DNA of 64,000 bases, from assembly GCF_017353515.1 (NCBI RefSeq), contig NZ_JAFMPY010000004.1, forward strand, positions 186,001 to 250,000. Direction: 5' to 3'. The DNA comes from Jiella sonneratiae (GTDB lineage: Bacteria > Pseudomonadota > Alphaproteobacteria > Rhizobiales > Rhizobiaceae). This document shows, in pieces, positions 48,013 through 57,757 of the stretch. Made by a program: the position numbers and the translations under genes. Positions within the stretch are counted from its first letter, which is position 1; every line of letters begins with the position of its first letter. The notes under the pieces are model-generated. The model saw only the letters and a program-made list of their open reading frames with translations, ran no database searches and was not told the origin of the DNA.

Positions 48013-48723
48013 ATGGACCACGACCTTCGCGAAAAGCTCTCCGGCGTCTCCGTCGCGACGCTCGCCACCGCGCTCTTCAAGCGCGGCCTGCGCAACCAGG
48101 TGATCCAGGGCGTCCACCCCGTGGCGCCGAAGCGGCGCAACATGGTGGGGCCGGCCTTCACGCTGCGCTACATGCCGGCGCGCGAGGACCGCAACCAGCT
48201 CGCCGAATTCCGCAATCCGCAGCACCCGCAGCGGGTCGCCATCGAAACCTGTCCCGAGGGCCACGTGATGGTCATCGACAGCCGCAAGGATGCCCGGGCC
48301 GCCTCGGCCGGCGACATCCTCGTCACCCGGCTGATGATGCGCGGCGGCGCCGGCATCGTCACCGACGGCGGCTTCCGCGACGCCGCGACCATCGGCGAGC
48401 TCGCCATTCCCGCCTATCACGCCCGGCCGTCCAGCCCGACCAACCTGACGCTGCACGAGGCGATCGAGATCAACGGCCCGATCGGCTGCGGCGACGCGCC
48501 GGTCTTCCCCGGCGACATCGTCGTCGGCGACGACGACTGCGTCATCGTCATTCCGGCGCATCTGGCCGGGGAGGTCGCCGACGAAGCCGTCGAGATGACC
48601 GCCTATGAGGACTTCGTGGTCGACCGGGTGAAGGCAGGCGAGACGATCATCGGCCTCTATCCCCGCACCCTCGACGAGCACCTTTCAACCTTCGAGGCGT
48701 GGCGGAAGAGGAATAGTCGCTAG
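48013..48723 (+). CDS. RraA-like protein (HMG/CHA aldolase-type fold)
   Basis: A 236-residue RraA-family protein. The typical segment is MRGGAGIVTDGGFRDAATI; GDAPVFPGDIVVGDDDCVIVIP completes the fold. Members are class II aldolases or oxaloacetate decarboxylases rather than RNase regulators in such loci. As the third gene of the dehydratase operon it could cleave or decarboxylate the terminal product of sugar-acid breakdown. It is immediately followed by repeat copy B. Confidence 0.85.
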   Translation: MDHDLREKLSGVSVATLATALFKRGLRNQVIQGVHPVAPKRRNMVGPAFTLRYMPAREDRNQLAEFRNPQHPQRVAIETCPEGHVMVIDSRKDARAASAGDILVTRLMMRGGAGIVTDGGFRDAATIGELAIPAYHARPSSPTNLTLHEAIEINGPIGCGDAPVFPGDIVVGDDDCVIVIPAHLAGEVADEAVEMTAYEDFVVDRVKAGETIIGLYPRTLDEHLSTFEAWRKRNSR

Positions 48724-48726
48724 GGG

Positions 48727-48880
48727 AGCGAATTCGCCATTTTCGGTCCCGGTCGGGCGAGGCGCCATATCGAATGTCAAATTCGAAAAAATCCAACAGG
48801 ATCATAAACTTGTCTGGGGGTCTTGCGATTCCGACATTTGCTGCGCGGTCTCCACGAGACGGTGCCGAATGCCGGAAGCA
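48727..48880 (+). repeat. Dispersed intergenic repeat, copy B
   Basis: Starts a few bases after the RraA-like stop. The first hairpin uses CGAATT/AATTCG arms, the spacer is AAAATCCAACAGGATCATAA, and the second hairpin is CCGACATT...AATGCCGG. It aligns with copy C over the whole length with only scattered substitutions and one or two gaps. Confidence 0.8.
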
Positions 48881-49004
48881 GTTCCTTTTTCCCCGCCCCG
48901 CCGCTTTCACGCGGCGTGACTGCATGTGTACCACGGGTGTGCGCCGATGAGCTGCGCCAAGGTGCGAAGGGTCTTTGAGAAACACCGGGCCGTCACGGGG
49001 GCAT
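48881..49004. other. Intergenic region before the tRNA
   Basis: No gene is seen between repeat copy B and the tRNA-Ala. Confidence 0.5.
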
Positions 49005-49080
<76 letters not shown>

Positions 49081-49375
49081 GTCCACCGATGCGAAGCGGC
49101 TTGTAGTGCGGGAGGCGGGTTTCTGTCAACGGCTGGCAACGCGGCCTTTACGGGAATTCGGCGGCGGCGGCATGCGCCATGTGGTTCCTCCCGCGGCACC
49201 CCGCCGCCGGCCGGCCGCCGGGATGGAGCCGCGGGCGCGGAGGCCGGCCCCAGCGACGCCCCCCGTGTCACAGCAACCGCCTGCCACGCCGCGTTAACGC
49301 TGCGGGCCCGCGCGGCTTGCGCCGCCCTGACGCGATGTCTACATCGGCGGTGACGCAAAAAGGGGCAGGGGATCG
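49081..49375. other. Intergenic region between tRNA-Ala and the YggT gene
   Basis: This 295-bp GC-rich stretch must hold the tRNA promoter (minus strand) and the promoter for the plus-strand operon. I see no gene, repeat or clear hairpin terminator. Confidence 0.5.
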
Positions 49376-49678
49376 ATGCTGGCAGTCACCTACGTCATCT
49401 ATCAGGCGCTCAATCTCTATTGGTGGATCGTCATCGCCTCGGCCGTGCTCTCCTGGCTCTACGCCTTCAACATCGTCAATCCCGGCAATCCCTTCGTCGA
49501 TTCCGTCGGCCGCTTCCTCTGGCAGATGACCGAGCCGGTCTACCGCCGCATCCGCCGCTTCCTGCCGGATCTCGGCGGCATCGACCTGTCGCCGCTGGTG
49601 GTGCTGTTCGCCATCATGTTCCTGCAGATCCTGATTGCCGAATACGTCAATCCCGCCATCTACCGGGCCGGGCTCTGA
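49376..49678 (+). CDS. YggT-family membrane protein
   Basis: A 100-residue protein with two hydrophobic helices (residues 3-28 and 68-90) and the conserved PVYRRIRRFLPDLGGIDLSPLVV segment shortened to its hallmark RRFLP and DLSP parts. Members are involved in cell division or osmotic adaptation in bacteria. The ATG follows GGGGCAGGGG. A DUF167 gene follows, a common bacterial gene pair. Confidence 0.9.
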   Translation: MLAVTYVIYQALNLYWWIVIASAVLSWLYAFNIVNPGNPFVDSVGRFLWQMTEPVYRRIRRFLPDLGGIDLSPLVVLFAIMFLQILIAEYVNPAIYRAGL

Positions 49679-49703
49679 GCATCCGGCACGGGTGACGCCC
49701 GCC

Positions 49704-50081
49704 ATGCATCCCGCCCCGGACTGCGCTTTGGACGAGACGTCTTACCGGTTCGACGGCGACGGCCTCCTCCTTTTCGTGCGCGTCACGCCCCGTTCGGCGA
49801 AGGACATGGTCGACGGCCGCGTCGCCGATGCGGAAGGCCGCACGCGTCTCCTCGTCCGCGTGCGGGCGGTGCCGGAGGACGGCAAGGCCAACGCGGCGGT
49901 CGTGGCGCTCGTCGCCAAGACCTGCGGGCTGCCGAAATCCGCGGTCGCCGTGGTCGCCGGCCTGACGCAGCGGCAGAAGACGCTGCGCCTCGCGGTTTCC
50001 CGTGATAGGCTCGCCGACATTCTCGGCCGGCTCGGAATCGGGCCGGACAGGACGGAAGCCGCGATCGGGGAGGACGCATGA
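49704..50081 (+). CDS. DUF167 (YggU-like) protein
   Basis: A 125-residue protein of the DUF167/YggU family: VRVTPRSAKDMVDG and VRAVPEDGKANAAVVALVAK are diagnostic. Biochemical role unknown. The gene follows the YggT gene by 25 bp and overlaps the next one by ATGA, so it belongs to one operon. Confidence 0.9.
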   Translation: MHPAPDCALDETSYRFDGDGLLLFVRVTPRSAKDMVDGRVADAEGRTRLLVRVRAVPEDGKANAAVVALVAKTCGLPKSAVAVVAGLTQRQKTLRLAVSRDRLADILGRLGIGPDRTEAAIGEDA

Positions 50082-50725
50082 CGCGCATCGGCAGGACTTC
50101 GGGCAAGCACGCGGCAACGAAGGCCGGGCGTGGCGGCGCGGTCTCGTGGCGGGGGGCGGCGGCCGCCCTGCTTCTGGCGGCGGGCGGCGGCCTCGCCGGA
50201 TCGCCTGCCGCAGCGGCCGGCACCGACAGCGCCTATACCAAGCTCGATCTCGACGGCTGCACCGTGCTGCAGGAATACGAGGACGGCGGCGGCGTCGATC
50301 TCGAATGCGCCGGCTATAAGGGAATCCCGGTCTTCGTGTCGGAAGGTGACCTCAGGGTCGACGTCGACTTCGGCGAAAAGAACGACGACTTCAGCTCCTT
50401 CTCGCCCTTCAACGAGCCGGGCGAGACGATCGAGTGGCGGCTGTCCGGCGGCAAGCCCTTCGCCGCGATCCTGCGCTTCCACCTCGATCCCGGCGACGGC
50501 TCGGGCAAGATCACCGACGTCCTCGCCGTCCACACCATCGCCGGCGAAGGCAGGGCGAGCTGCCCGGTCGGCTATGTCGATGCGAGCGCCAATGCCGATG
50601 CCAACGTGCTGGCGCGGGCGGTCGCCGACGAAGTGGCGCGTCGCTTTGCCTGCGGCTCCGACAAGCCGCGCTACAGGGGCAAGGTCTCCGAACTCGGCGG
50701 CACGGCGACGGCCGCCCAAAAATAG
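50078..50725 (+). CDS. Secreted protein of unknown function
   Basis: A 215-residue protein with a probable signal peptide: basic N-terminus, hydrophobic AAAALLLAAGGGLAG and a small-residue cleavage region (SPAAAAG). The mature part contains four cysteines and many acidic residues; no known domain is recognised. It is the last gene of the yggT operon and overlaps the DUF167 gene by ATGA. Confidence 0.72.
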   Translation: MTRIGRTSGKHAATKAGRGGAVSWRGAAAALLLAAGGGLAGSPAAAAGTDSAYTKLDLDGCTVLQEYEDGGGVDLECAGYKGIPVFVSEGDLRVDVDFGEKNDDFSSFSPFNEPGETIEWRLSGGKPFAAILRFHLDPGDGSGKITDVLAVHTIAGEGRASCPVGYVDASANADANVLARAVADEVARRFACGSDKPRYRGKVSELGGTATAAQK

Positions 50726-50808
50726 CGCGTCGGCCGTAGCTTTGCCGGGCGACGAGATTCTTTTCGCCCGGGCCGAACCGAGGCGCCGCGATTCCCGTTG
50801 CGCGAGTC

Positions 50809-51843
50809 ATGAGCACTCCGCGCGCCTACTGGACCGGTCATATCCGGCTTTCGCTCGTCTCCTTTCCGGTTCGCCTCTTTGCGGCGACGAGCCCGGCGAG
50901 GACCATCCAGCTGCATCAGTACGACAAGAACACCGGCGAGCGGATCCGCTACCACAAGGTGTCGGAAAAGGACGAGGAGGTCGTCGACAGCGACGACATC
51001 GTCAAGGGCTACGAATACGAGAAGGGGCGCTTCGTCCCGATCGACGACGAGGAGCTCGAAGCCCTCAAGGCCGAGAGCAACCACGTCATCGAGCTGACGC
51101 AGTTCACCGATGCCAGCGAGATCGATCCGATCTACTACGACCGGCCCTATTACGTCGCGCCGGACGAAGACGGCGTGACCGATGCCTATGTCACCATCCG
51201 CCAGGCGCTGAGGAAGGCGAAGAAGGTGGCGCTCGGGCGGATCGTGATCTCCGGCAAGGAGCGCATCGCCGCGATCAAGCCCTGCGGCGACGGGCTCATC
51301 CTGGAGACGCTGCGTTATGCCCAGGAGGTCCGGGACGCCAGGAAGTTCTTCGACGCGGTGGGCGACGGCGCCGAGATCGACGACGAGCAGCTGGAACTCG
51401 CCCAGCTCCTGATCGAGAAGAAGTCGAAGCCGTTCGATCCGAAGGCCTTCAAGAACACCTATCAGGAAGGCCTGATGGAGATCATCAAGGCGAAGATCGC
51501 CGGCAAGGAGCCGCAGGCGGAGGAGGCGCCGGAAGAAGATTCCGGCAATGTCATCGACATCATGGATGCGCTCCGCCGCAGCCTCGAACAGTCGGGGGGC
51601 GAGACCGGCGGCAAGGGGCGGAAGCGCGCTTCCGGCGGCAAGACGGCTCCGACCGCCAAATCCTCCGGGTCACGCTCGAAATCCTCGTCCGCTGCCAAGT
51701 CTTCCGCGCCTTCCAACTCGGCGTCCAAATCCCAGTCGAAGTCGTCCGCGTCGAAAACGTCGTCGCCGAGCGACGGGGCGAAATCCAAGGCGACCACGGC
51801 CAAGAAATCGGGTGGCCGCTCGAAAAGCTCCAGGGCAGCATGA
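50809..51843 (+). CDS. ku: Ku protein (non-homologous end joining)
   Basis: A 344-residue prokaryotic Ku. The N-terminal beta-barrel is clear (YWTGHIRLSLVSFPVRLF; GKERIAAIKPCGDGL), and the C-terminal 90 residues are a low-complexity Lys/Ser/Ala tail that probably contacts DNA or LigD. Ku binds double-strand ends and recruits the ligase. It lies 3 bp upstream of ligD, giving the two-gene NHEJ operon. Confidence 0.95.
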   Translation: MSTPRAYWTGHIRLSLVSFPVRLFAATSPARTIQLHQYDKNTGERIRYHKVSEKDEEVVDSDDIVKGYEYEKGRFVPIDDEELEALKAESNHVIELTQFTDASEIDPIYYDRPYYVAPDEDGVTDAYVTIRQALRKAKKVALGRIVISGKERIAAIKPCGDGLILETLRYAQEVRDARKFFDAVGDGAEIDDEQLELAQLLIEKKSKPFDPKAFKNTYQEGLMEIIKAKIAGKEPQAEEAPEEDSGNVIDIMDALRRSLEQSGGETGGKGRKRASGGKTAPTAKSSGSRSKSSSAAKSSAPSNSASKSQSKSSASKTSSPSDGAKSKATTAKKSGGRSKSSRAA

Positions 51844-51846
51844 GCC

Positions 51847-54663
51847 ATGGCCTCTGCCTCGCTCGACACCTACAACGAGAAACGCGACTTCGAGAAGACC
51901 CGCGAGCCGCGCGGCAAGGCCGGCCGCAAGGCGGGCGATGCCTATCTCATCCAGAAGCACGATGCGACCCGGCTCCACTACGATTTCCGCCTCGAACATG
52001 ACGGCGTGCTGCTCTCCTGGGCGGTGACCCGCGGGCCGAGCTACGACCCGTCCGACAAGCGGCTCGCGGTGCGCACCGAGGACCACCCGCTCGACTACGG
52101 CTCCTTCGAAGGCACGATCCCCAAGGGCGAATATGGCGGCGGCACCGTCATGCTCTGGGACACCGGAAGCTGGAAGCCGCTCGGCGACGTCGCGGAGGGG
52201 CTGGAACGGGGCGAACTGAAGTTCGAGCTTTCCGGCAAGCGGCTGAAGGGCCGTTGGGTGCTGGTCCGGATGAAGCCGCGCAAGAAGGAAAAGCGCGAGA
52301 ACTGGCTGCTGATCAAGGAAAAGGACGAGCTCGCCCGCCCGGACGAGGACGGCGAAGCGTTCCTCGCCGGCGAGAAGACCAGCGTCGCCACCGGCCGCAC
52401 CATGGCGGAGATCGCCGAGGAGGAGGGCGGCGAGGACGGCAACCGCTGGTCCAGCGAGAACACCCGCAAGAAGGGCGGCCGGAAGTCCGGCGCCTCCGAG
52501 GCCGAAAAGAAGGCCGAGGACCTGCGCCGCGAAGCGGCCGACGGGCCGTCGGACGGCCTCAACCCGCAGGCGAAGCCGGCTTCGGCGCGCAACGGCAAGG
52601 GCAAGGGCGCGGGCGGCTCCGGGGCCGCCTCCCTCGACGATCTCGCGGCACGCTACGGCAAGCCGCAACTCGCGACCCTCGTCGATGCGCCGCCGGCACG
52701 CGCCGACTGGCTGCACGAGATCAAGTTCGACGGCTATCGCCTGATCGGGCTCCTCAGCGACGGGTCGGTGCGGCTCGTCACCCGCAACGGCCACGACTGG
52801 ACGAAAAAGTTCGACCGCCTCGCCAGGGCCTTCGGGAAGCTCGGCGTTGCCGATGCCGTCTTCGACATGGAGGCCGTCGTCCTCGACGGACACGGCCGCT
52901 CGGATTTCCAGAAGCTGCAGAATGCGCTCTCCGGCGAAACCGACTCGAAGGAGAAGAAGCCGATCGTCGCGATGCTCTTCGACTGCCTGCATCTGGACGG
53001 CGAGGATCTGACGAAGGCGCCGCTGACGACGCGCAAGGCGCGGCTGAAGGCGTTGCTCGACGGGCAGGCGGCGGGCGAGAAGAAGATCCTGCGCTATTCC
53101 GACCACATCGAGGGCAAGGGCGAGCAGATGATCGCCCGCTCCTGCTCGATGGGGCTCGAAGGCGTCGTCTCGAAGAAGGCCGATGCGCCCTATCGCGCCG
53201 GGCGGACGAAAAGCTGGCTGAAGTCGAAATGCATCAAGCGCCAGGAATTCGTCATCATCGGCTTCACCAAGGCGGCCGGCGGCGCGCGGGCGATCGGCGC
53301 CCTGCATCTCGGCTATTTCGGCAAGGACGGCCTCGCCTATGCGGGCAAATGCGGCACCGGCTTCACCGACGCCTCGGGGTCGGAGCTGCGGGAACGCCTC
53401 GACAAAATGACGCGGAAGACCGCGCCGGTGGACGGGCTGTCGGCGGCGGAAAAGCGCGCCGCCACCTGGGTGACCCCGAAACTCCTCGCCGAGGTCGCCT
53501 TCACCGAATGGACCGGCGAGGGAAAGATCCGCCACCCGTCCTTCAAGGGGCTGCGCGAGGACAAGCCGGCGGGCGACGTCGTGCGCGAGGCGCCGGAGGA
53601 CAAGGCAGAGGCGGCCGATGCCGGCGACGGCGCAGGCGCCGGCAAGGCGCGCGCGGCTTCCGGCAGATCCCGCAGCCGGGAAAAGAGAGCGGCGGCGGCA
53701 GAGGCGAAGTCCGATTCGAAGGCGGATGCCGCGTCCGGATCCGACGGCCGGAAGTCCAGGCGGTCCGGCAAGCCGATCCGCGTCTGCGGCGTCGAGATCA
53801 CCCATCCGGACCGCCCGGTCTTCGACGACGAGAACGGGCCGACCAAGGGCGATCTCGCCGACTATTACGGCAAGGTCGCCAAGCTCGTCCTCGCCGACAT
53901 TTCCGGCCATGCGGTGTCGCTGCTGCGCTGTCCCGGCGGCATCGGCGAGGAATGCTTCTTCCAGCGCTCGGTCGGCAAGGGCTGGGGCGCGGAGGTGAAG
54001 CCCGTCGACGTCACCCATGCCGGCAAGACCACCGACTATTTCTACGTCGAGGACGCAAAGGGACTGATCGAACTCGTGCAGATGGGCGGGATCGAACTCC
54101 ATCCCTGGGCCTCGACGGTCGACAGGGTCGACGTTCCGGACCGGCTGGTCTTCGATCTCGACCCGGACGAGGGGGTTCCCTTCGAGGCGGTCAAACTGGC
54201 CGCGCGGGACCTCGGCAACCGGTTGTCGGCGCTCGGCCTCGACAGCTTCGTCAAGGCGACCGGCGGCAAGGGGCTGCATGTCGTGGTGCCGCTCAGCCGC
54301 CGGCGCGAATTTCCGGAGATCAAGGCGTTTGCCGAAGGGTTCGCCGAAGCGATGGTCCGCGACGTGCCGCGCGCCTATGTCGCGACGATGTCGAAGGCCA
54401 AGCGCAAGGGCAAGATCTTCATCGACTATTTCCGCAACGACCACGCGGCGACGTCGATCGCCGACTATTCGGTCCGTGCCCGCCCGGGCGCCCGGGTGGC
54501 GGTGCCGCTTTCCTGGGAAGAGCTCGACGCTCTGGAATCGGCGAGCGCCTTCACCATGGCCGGCGTCCTCGAACGCATCGACAGGGGCGAGGCCTTCGAA
54601 CGGCCCGCCTGGCGCCAGTCGATCACCAAGGCGATGCTCGGCAAGCTCGGGATCACGGCGTGA
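51847..54663 (+). CDS. ligD: ATP-dependent DNA ligase D
   Basis: A 938-residue three-domain LigD. Residues 1-170 are the 3'-phosphoesterase (HDATRLHYDFRLEHDG), the ligase follows with the adenylated Lys at residue 293 in EIKFDGYR, and the polymerase/primase domain is at the C-terminus with the catalytic DLD of FDLDPDE (residues 770-772). The order PE-LIG-POL is that of pseudomonads and many alphaproteobacteria. Two charged linkers separate the domains (about 195-250 and 590-640). Repairs broken ends with Ku. Confidence 0.95.
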   Translation: MASASLDTYNEKRDFEKTREPRGKAGRKAGDAYLIQKHDATRLHYDFRLEHDGVLLSWAVTRGPSYDPSDKRLAVRTEDHPLDYGSFEGTIPKGEYGGGTVMLWDTGSWKPLGDVAEGLERGELKFELSGKRLKGRWVLVRMKPRKKEKRENWLLIKEKDELARPDEDGEAFLAGEKTSVATGRTMAEIAEEEGGEDGNRWSSENTRKKGGRKSGASEAEKKAEDLRREAADGPSDGLNPQAKPASARNGKGKGAGGSGAASLDDLAARYGKPQLATLVDAPPARADWLHEIKFDGYRLIGLLSDGSVRLVTRNGHDWTKKFDRLARAFGKLGVADAVFDMEAVVLDGHGRSDFQKLQNALSGETDSKEKKPIVAMLFDCLHLDGEDLTKAPLTTRKARLKALLDGQAAGEKKILRYSDHIEGKGEQMIARSCSMGLEGVVSKKADAPYRAGRTKSWLKSKCIKRQEFVIIGFTKAAGGARAIGALHLGYFGKDGLAYAGKCGTGFTDASGSELRERLDKMTRKTAPVDGLSAAEKRAATWVTPKLLAEVAFTEWTGEGKIRHPSFKGLREDKPAGDVVREAPEDKAEAADAGDGAGAGKARAASGRSRSREKRAAAAEAKSDSKADAASGSDGRKSRRSGKPIRVCGVEITHPDRPVFDDENGPTKGDLADYYGKVAKLVLADISGHAVSLLRCPGGIGEECFFQRSVGKGWGAEVKPVDVTHAGKTTDYFYVEDAKGLIELVQMGGIELHPWASTVDRVDVPDRLVFDLDPDEGVPFEAVKLAARDLGNRLSALGLDSFVKATGGKGLHVVVPLSRRREFPEIKAFAEGFAEAMVRDVPRAYVATMSKAKRKGKIFIDYFRNDHAATSIADYSVRARPGARVAVPLSWEELDALESASAFTMAGVLERIDRGEAFERPAWRQSITKAMLGKLGITA

Positions 54664-54717
54664 CGCCGGCGCGGCGCGGCGCGGTGTCGTCGAAGTCGAG
54701 CAACGGCTCGGCGCTTC

Positions 54718-54763
54718 GAGCATGATCCTTTCCGAAAGCCGCTTCCGACGTTCCGGGAGCATT
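54718..54763. repeat. Short palindromic intergenic unit
   Basis: GCATGATCCTTTCCGAAAGC...CGTTCCGGGAGCAT forms an imperfect hairpin, similar to the second copy at 62752-62800. The type (GCATGATC-TTTCCGAAA...TTTCGGGATCATGC) is common in intergenic DNA of Hyphomicrobiales. It lies between ligD and xseA, convergent genes, where it may act as a terminator. Confidence 0.65.
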
Positions 54764-54764
54764 T

Positions 54765-56387
54765 CTAAAACAGCGAGCCTTGGCCTTCCGCCACCTTCTT
54801 GCTGCGCGGCCGGCGGGGCCTCGCGGCGGCCGGCTGCGGCGATGCCGGCTCGTCCACGGCCTGCCCCGTGCCCGCCGCGGCCGTGCCGTCGGTGATCACG
54901 GCGCGGCGCGTCTGTCGGCGCGCGAATTCCAGCGACACCGCCATGCCGGCCGAAAGGTCCGCCGGCTCGGTCACCGCGGCGCCGGCGTCGTTTCGCACGA
55001 TCACATAGCCGCGTTCGAGGACGTTCAGCGGCGACAGGCTGCCGGCGAGCCGCCAGGCGGCGTCGATTCGCTGGCGGCGCTGCTGCCGGCCCTGCGCCTC
55101 GGCCCGTTCGAGTCGCTCGGAGAGCTGCATCAGGGCGAGCCGGGCGGCTTCGCTGCGGGCCTTCAGCATATGCGGCTTGAGGTCGGCGGCCGCCCGGTCG
55201 AGGCGGCGCCGCGCCGATTCGAGCCTCAGGCGCATGCCGTGATCGGCGCCGACGGCGCTGTGGCGCAGCGTCGCCCGATGGTCGCGCAGCGCGGCCTCCA
55301 GCGTCGCGGGGACCAGCCGGGCGGAGGCGGCGGCGAAGTGCCGGCGCTTCTCGGCGACGACGTGGCGAAGGTTCGAGGCAAGGCCGCTGGTCGCATCGTC
55401 GAGCCGGCGGCGCGGCAGCGCCAGCAGCGCGTCGAGGCCGGGCAGGGCGCGGGCGAGGGCGGCGAGCCCCTTCTTCTCCTGGTCGAGCCGGCGGCTGACC
55501 GCGCCGGAAAGACGGGCGTTGTGGCTCGCCAGCGTCGCCAGGAGCTCGGCCCGGACCGGCACCGCCATCTCGGCCGCGCCGGTCGGCGTCGGGGCGCGGA
55601 TGTCCGCGGCATGGTCGATCAGCGTCCAGTCGGTCTCGTGGCCGACCGCCGAGATCAGCGGGATCTGCGAGGCGGCCGCGGCCCGCACCACGGCCTCGTC
55701 GTTGAAGCCCCACAGGTCTTCGAGGCTGCCGCCGCCTCTGGCAACGATGAGGACGTCCGGCCGCGGCAGCCTGCCGCCCGACTGGATGGCGTTGAAGCCT
55801 TCGATCGCCGCGGCGACCTCGGCGCCGGAGGTTTCGCCCTGCACCCTCACCGGCCAGACCAGGAGATGCACCGGAAAGCGGTCGGCGACGCGGTGGGCGA
55901 TGTCGCGGATCACGGCGCCCGTCGGCGAGGTGACGACGCCGATGACCCGCGGCAGGAACGGCAGGCGGCGCTTGCGCTCGGGTAAAAACAGCCCCTCCGC
56001 CTCGAGCTTCAGCCGCCGCTCGTTGAGGAGCGCCATCAGCGCGCCCGCGCCGGCGGGTTCGATCGTCTCGATCACCACCTGGTATTTCGACGAGTTCGGA
56101 TAGGTGGTCAGGCGCCCCGTGGCGATCACCTCCAGCCCCTCCTCGGGCCGGAAGGCGAGCTTGGCGAAGGCGGTGCGCCAGATCACCGCGTCGATCCGCG
56201 CCCGGTCGTCCTTCAGGCAGAAATAGGCGTGGCCCGACGAATGCGGCCCGCGATAGCCGGAGACCTCGCCCCGGATCCGCACGTGACCGAAGCTGTCCTC
56301 GACGGTGCGCTTCAGCGCCCCGGAGATTTCCGACACGGTGTATTCGGCGACGTTGCTGGCGGGGCTCGATTCGGAAAGGCGGCTCAT
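54765..56387 (-). CDS. xseA: Exodeoxyribonuclease VII large subunit
   Basis: A 540-residue XseA. The N-terminal OB fold ([40 protein letters not shown]) is followed by the catalytic core ([35 protein letters not shown]) and a long coiled region (residues 270-430). It degrades single-stranded DNA with XseB. The ATG at 56387 matches the family start. It is convergent with ligD; no xseB is in the window. Confidence 0.95.
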   Translation of the reverse strand: MSRLSESSPASNVAEYTVSEISGALKRTVEDSFGHVRIRGEVSGYRGPHSSGHAYFCLKDDRARIDAVIWRTAFAKLAFRPEEGLEVIATGRLTTYPNSSKYQVVIETIEPAGAGALMALLNERRLKLEAEGLFLPERKRRLPFLPRVIGVVTSPTGAVIRDIAHRVADRFPVHLLVWPVRVQGETSGAEVAAAIEGFNAIQSGGRLPRPDVLIVARGGGSLEDLWGFNDEAVVRAAAASQIPLISAVGHETDWTLIDHAADIRAPTPTGAAEMAVPVRAELLATLASHNARLSGAVSRRLDQEKKGLAALARALPGLDALLALPRRRLDDATSGLASNLRHVVAEKRRHFAAASARLVPATLEAALRDHRATLRHSAVGADHGMRLRLESARRRLDRAAADLKPHMLKARSEAARLALMQLSERLERAEAQGRQQRRQRIDAAWRLAGSLSPLNVLERGYVIVRNDAGAAVTEPADLSAGMAVSLEFARRQTRRAVITDGTAAAGTGQAVDEPASPQPAAARPRRPRSKKVAEGQGSLF

Positions 56388-56881
56388 GGCGGCGAGTGTG
56401 GAGTCCCGGCACCTTCGGGGCAAGACTCGGTTCGCGCGGGCCTCGCCGTGGGTGGAGAAACCCCTGCCGGGTCGCCGCCGGCATTCACGCCGCAGGGCAA
56501 TCGCTCGAAAGCCTGGAGCCGTCGGCGACGCCCAGGATCTCCCCCTTGCGGGAGAGATGGGGGCAACGCAGAGGGGGCGTCTTGGCGCAACCATCCGGCG
56601 GGTCCGTGCCCGCCGCACCCCCCCCTCTGCGGAACGGCATCTCCCCCGAAAGGAGGGAGATCAGGCCAATGGCCTTGCCCAGCCCCGGTGTCAGGCGGTC
56701 GCCCGCAATTCACGGCGTCGCGCTTTGACCTCGTGGACTGAATTTGACATGTGAGACCCGGCCGGACCGGGCGTGGCGTCAGATGCCGGAACCGGCCCCC
56801 CGGGGCGCACCGCGGTCAAATCCGGTGCGAAGCGGCGCGCAAGACGCCGCCGGAAGAAGACGCCGCGAAGGGAGGACGACC
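56388..56881. repeat. Gene-free region with a GC-rich nested inverted repeat and repeat copy D
   Basis: From 56537 to 56661 three stems lie in a row. The first is ATCTCCCCC/GGGAGAGAT (56537-56558). The central one is CGCAGAGGGGG (56567-56577) with CCCCCTCTGCG (56621-56631), and inside it GGCGGG/CCCGCC (56597-56614). The last is CTCCCCC-GAAA-GGAGGGAG (about 56641-56659). This resembles rhizobial GC-rich palindromic elements. From 56739 to 56792 a stretch (AATTTGACATGTGAGACCCG) matches the start of the dispersed repeat. No gene is seen. Confidence 0.6.
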
Positions 56882-57676
56882 ATGCCGGCAGACCATCGCA
56901 GGACCATCGTCGCGGCGGCCTTTGCCGCCGCCGCATTCGCCGCCGGCCTCTCGCCGCGTCCGGCCTTCGCGCAGGGGGCGATGCGCGGCCTCGACATGAC
57001 CTCGCCGCAGATGACCAGGGCCGAGATGACCCGGGCCGAGGTCGAGGCGCTGATCGCCGCGGCGACGGATGGCCGGCCCGTCGACCTGTCGCGCAAGGCG
57101 CTCAACGGTCTCGATCTCTCCGGCCTCGACCTTGCCGGTGCCGATCTGACGGCGGCGACGCTCAATGGCGCAGACCTTTCCGGGGCCGATCTGTCGGGGG
57201 CGAAGCTCGCCCAGGTCTGGGGGCTGAAGGCGGATTTTTCCGGCGCCGATCTCACCGGCGCCAACCTCTTCCAGTCGCAGCTGATGGATGCCAACTTCAC
57301 CGGCGCGGACCTTTCCAAGACCCGCCTCGTCGCCGATCTTACGCGCGCCAGGCTGATCGACGCCAAGCTCGCCGGGGCCGATCTTTCGGCCGACATGCGC
57401 AATCAGTCGATGGGGCTGATGCGCGGCGTCCTGAATTCCGCCGATCTCACCGGCGCCGATCTCTCCAACGCCGATCTTTCGCGGGCGGCCGCAGAATTCG
57501 CCGATTTTTCCGGCGCAGACCTCTCCAATGCCGACCTCGCCCGGGCGGAGATCGCCGGCGCGGATTTCGACGGCGCGAATGTCGACGGTGCGGATTTTGC
57601 AGGTGCCGACCTGCGCTCGGCGCGGCTCAACGGCCTCAGGGGCGAGCCGAAGAACCTCGACCGCACGAAGCGGTAG
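56882..57676 (+). CDS. Exported pentapeptide-repeat protein
   Basis: A 264-residue protein with a signal peptide (TIVAAAFAAAAFAAGLSPRPAFA) and, from about residue 70 to 250, nearly continuous pentapeptide repeats of the A(D/N)LSG type (LDLSGLDLAGADLTAATLNG, ADFSGADLTGANLF, ADFDGANVDGADF). These form a right-handed quadrilateral helix. In contrast to the membrane-anchored pentapeptide protein at the start of the window, this one seems exported. GGAGG precedes the ATG. Role unknown. Confidence 0.82.
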   Translation: MPADHRRTIVAAAFAAAAFAAGLSPRPAFAQGAMRGLDMTSPQMTRAEMTRAEVEALIAAATDGRPVDLSRKALNGLDLSGLDLAGADLTAATLNGADLSGADLSGAKLAQVWGLKADFSGADLTGANLFQSQLMDANFTGADLSKTRLVADLTRARLIDAKLAGADLSADMRNQSMGLMRGVLNSADLTGADLSNADLSRAAAEFADFSGADLSNADLARAEIAGADFDGANVDGADFAGADLRSARLNGLRGEPKNLDRTKR

Positions 57677-57757
57677 TGCCGAAGCGCCGCCGATGCCGTC
57701 TCGCCGCGGCGAGGCGGGGCGCCGGCGAATGCGATACGCCCGGCTTTCCGGCGGGCT

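Noticed and set aside
51670-56484. A very long minus-strand open frame (about 1600 codons) across ligD and xseA
   Set aside because: Only its upstream part is xseA in another frame; the rest is antisense to ligD and made open by the high GC content. No domain is recognisable, and codon bias belongs to the plus-strand gene.
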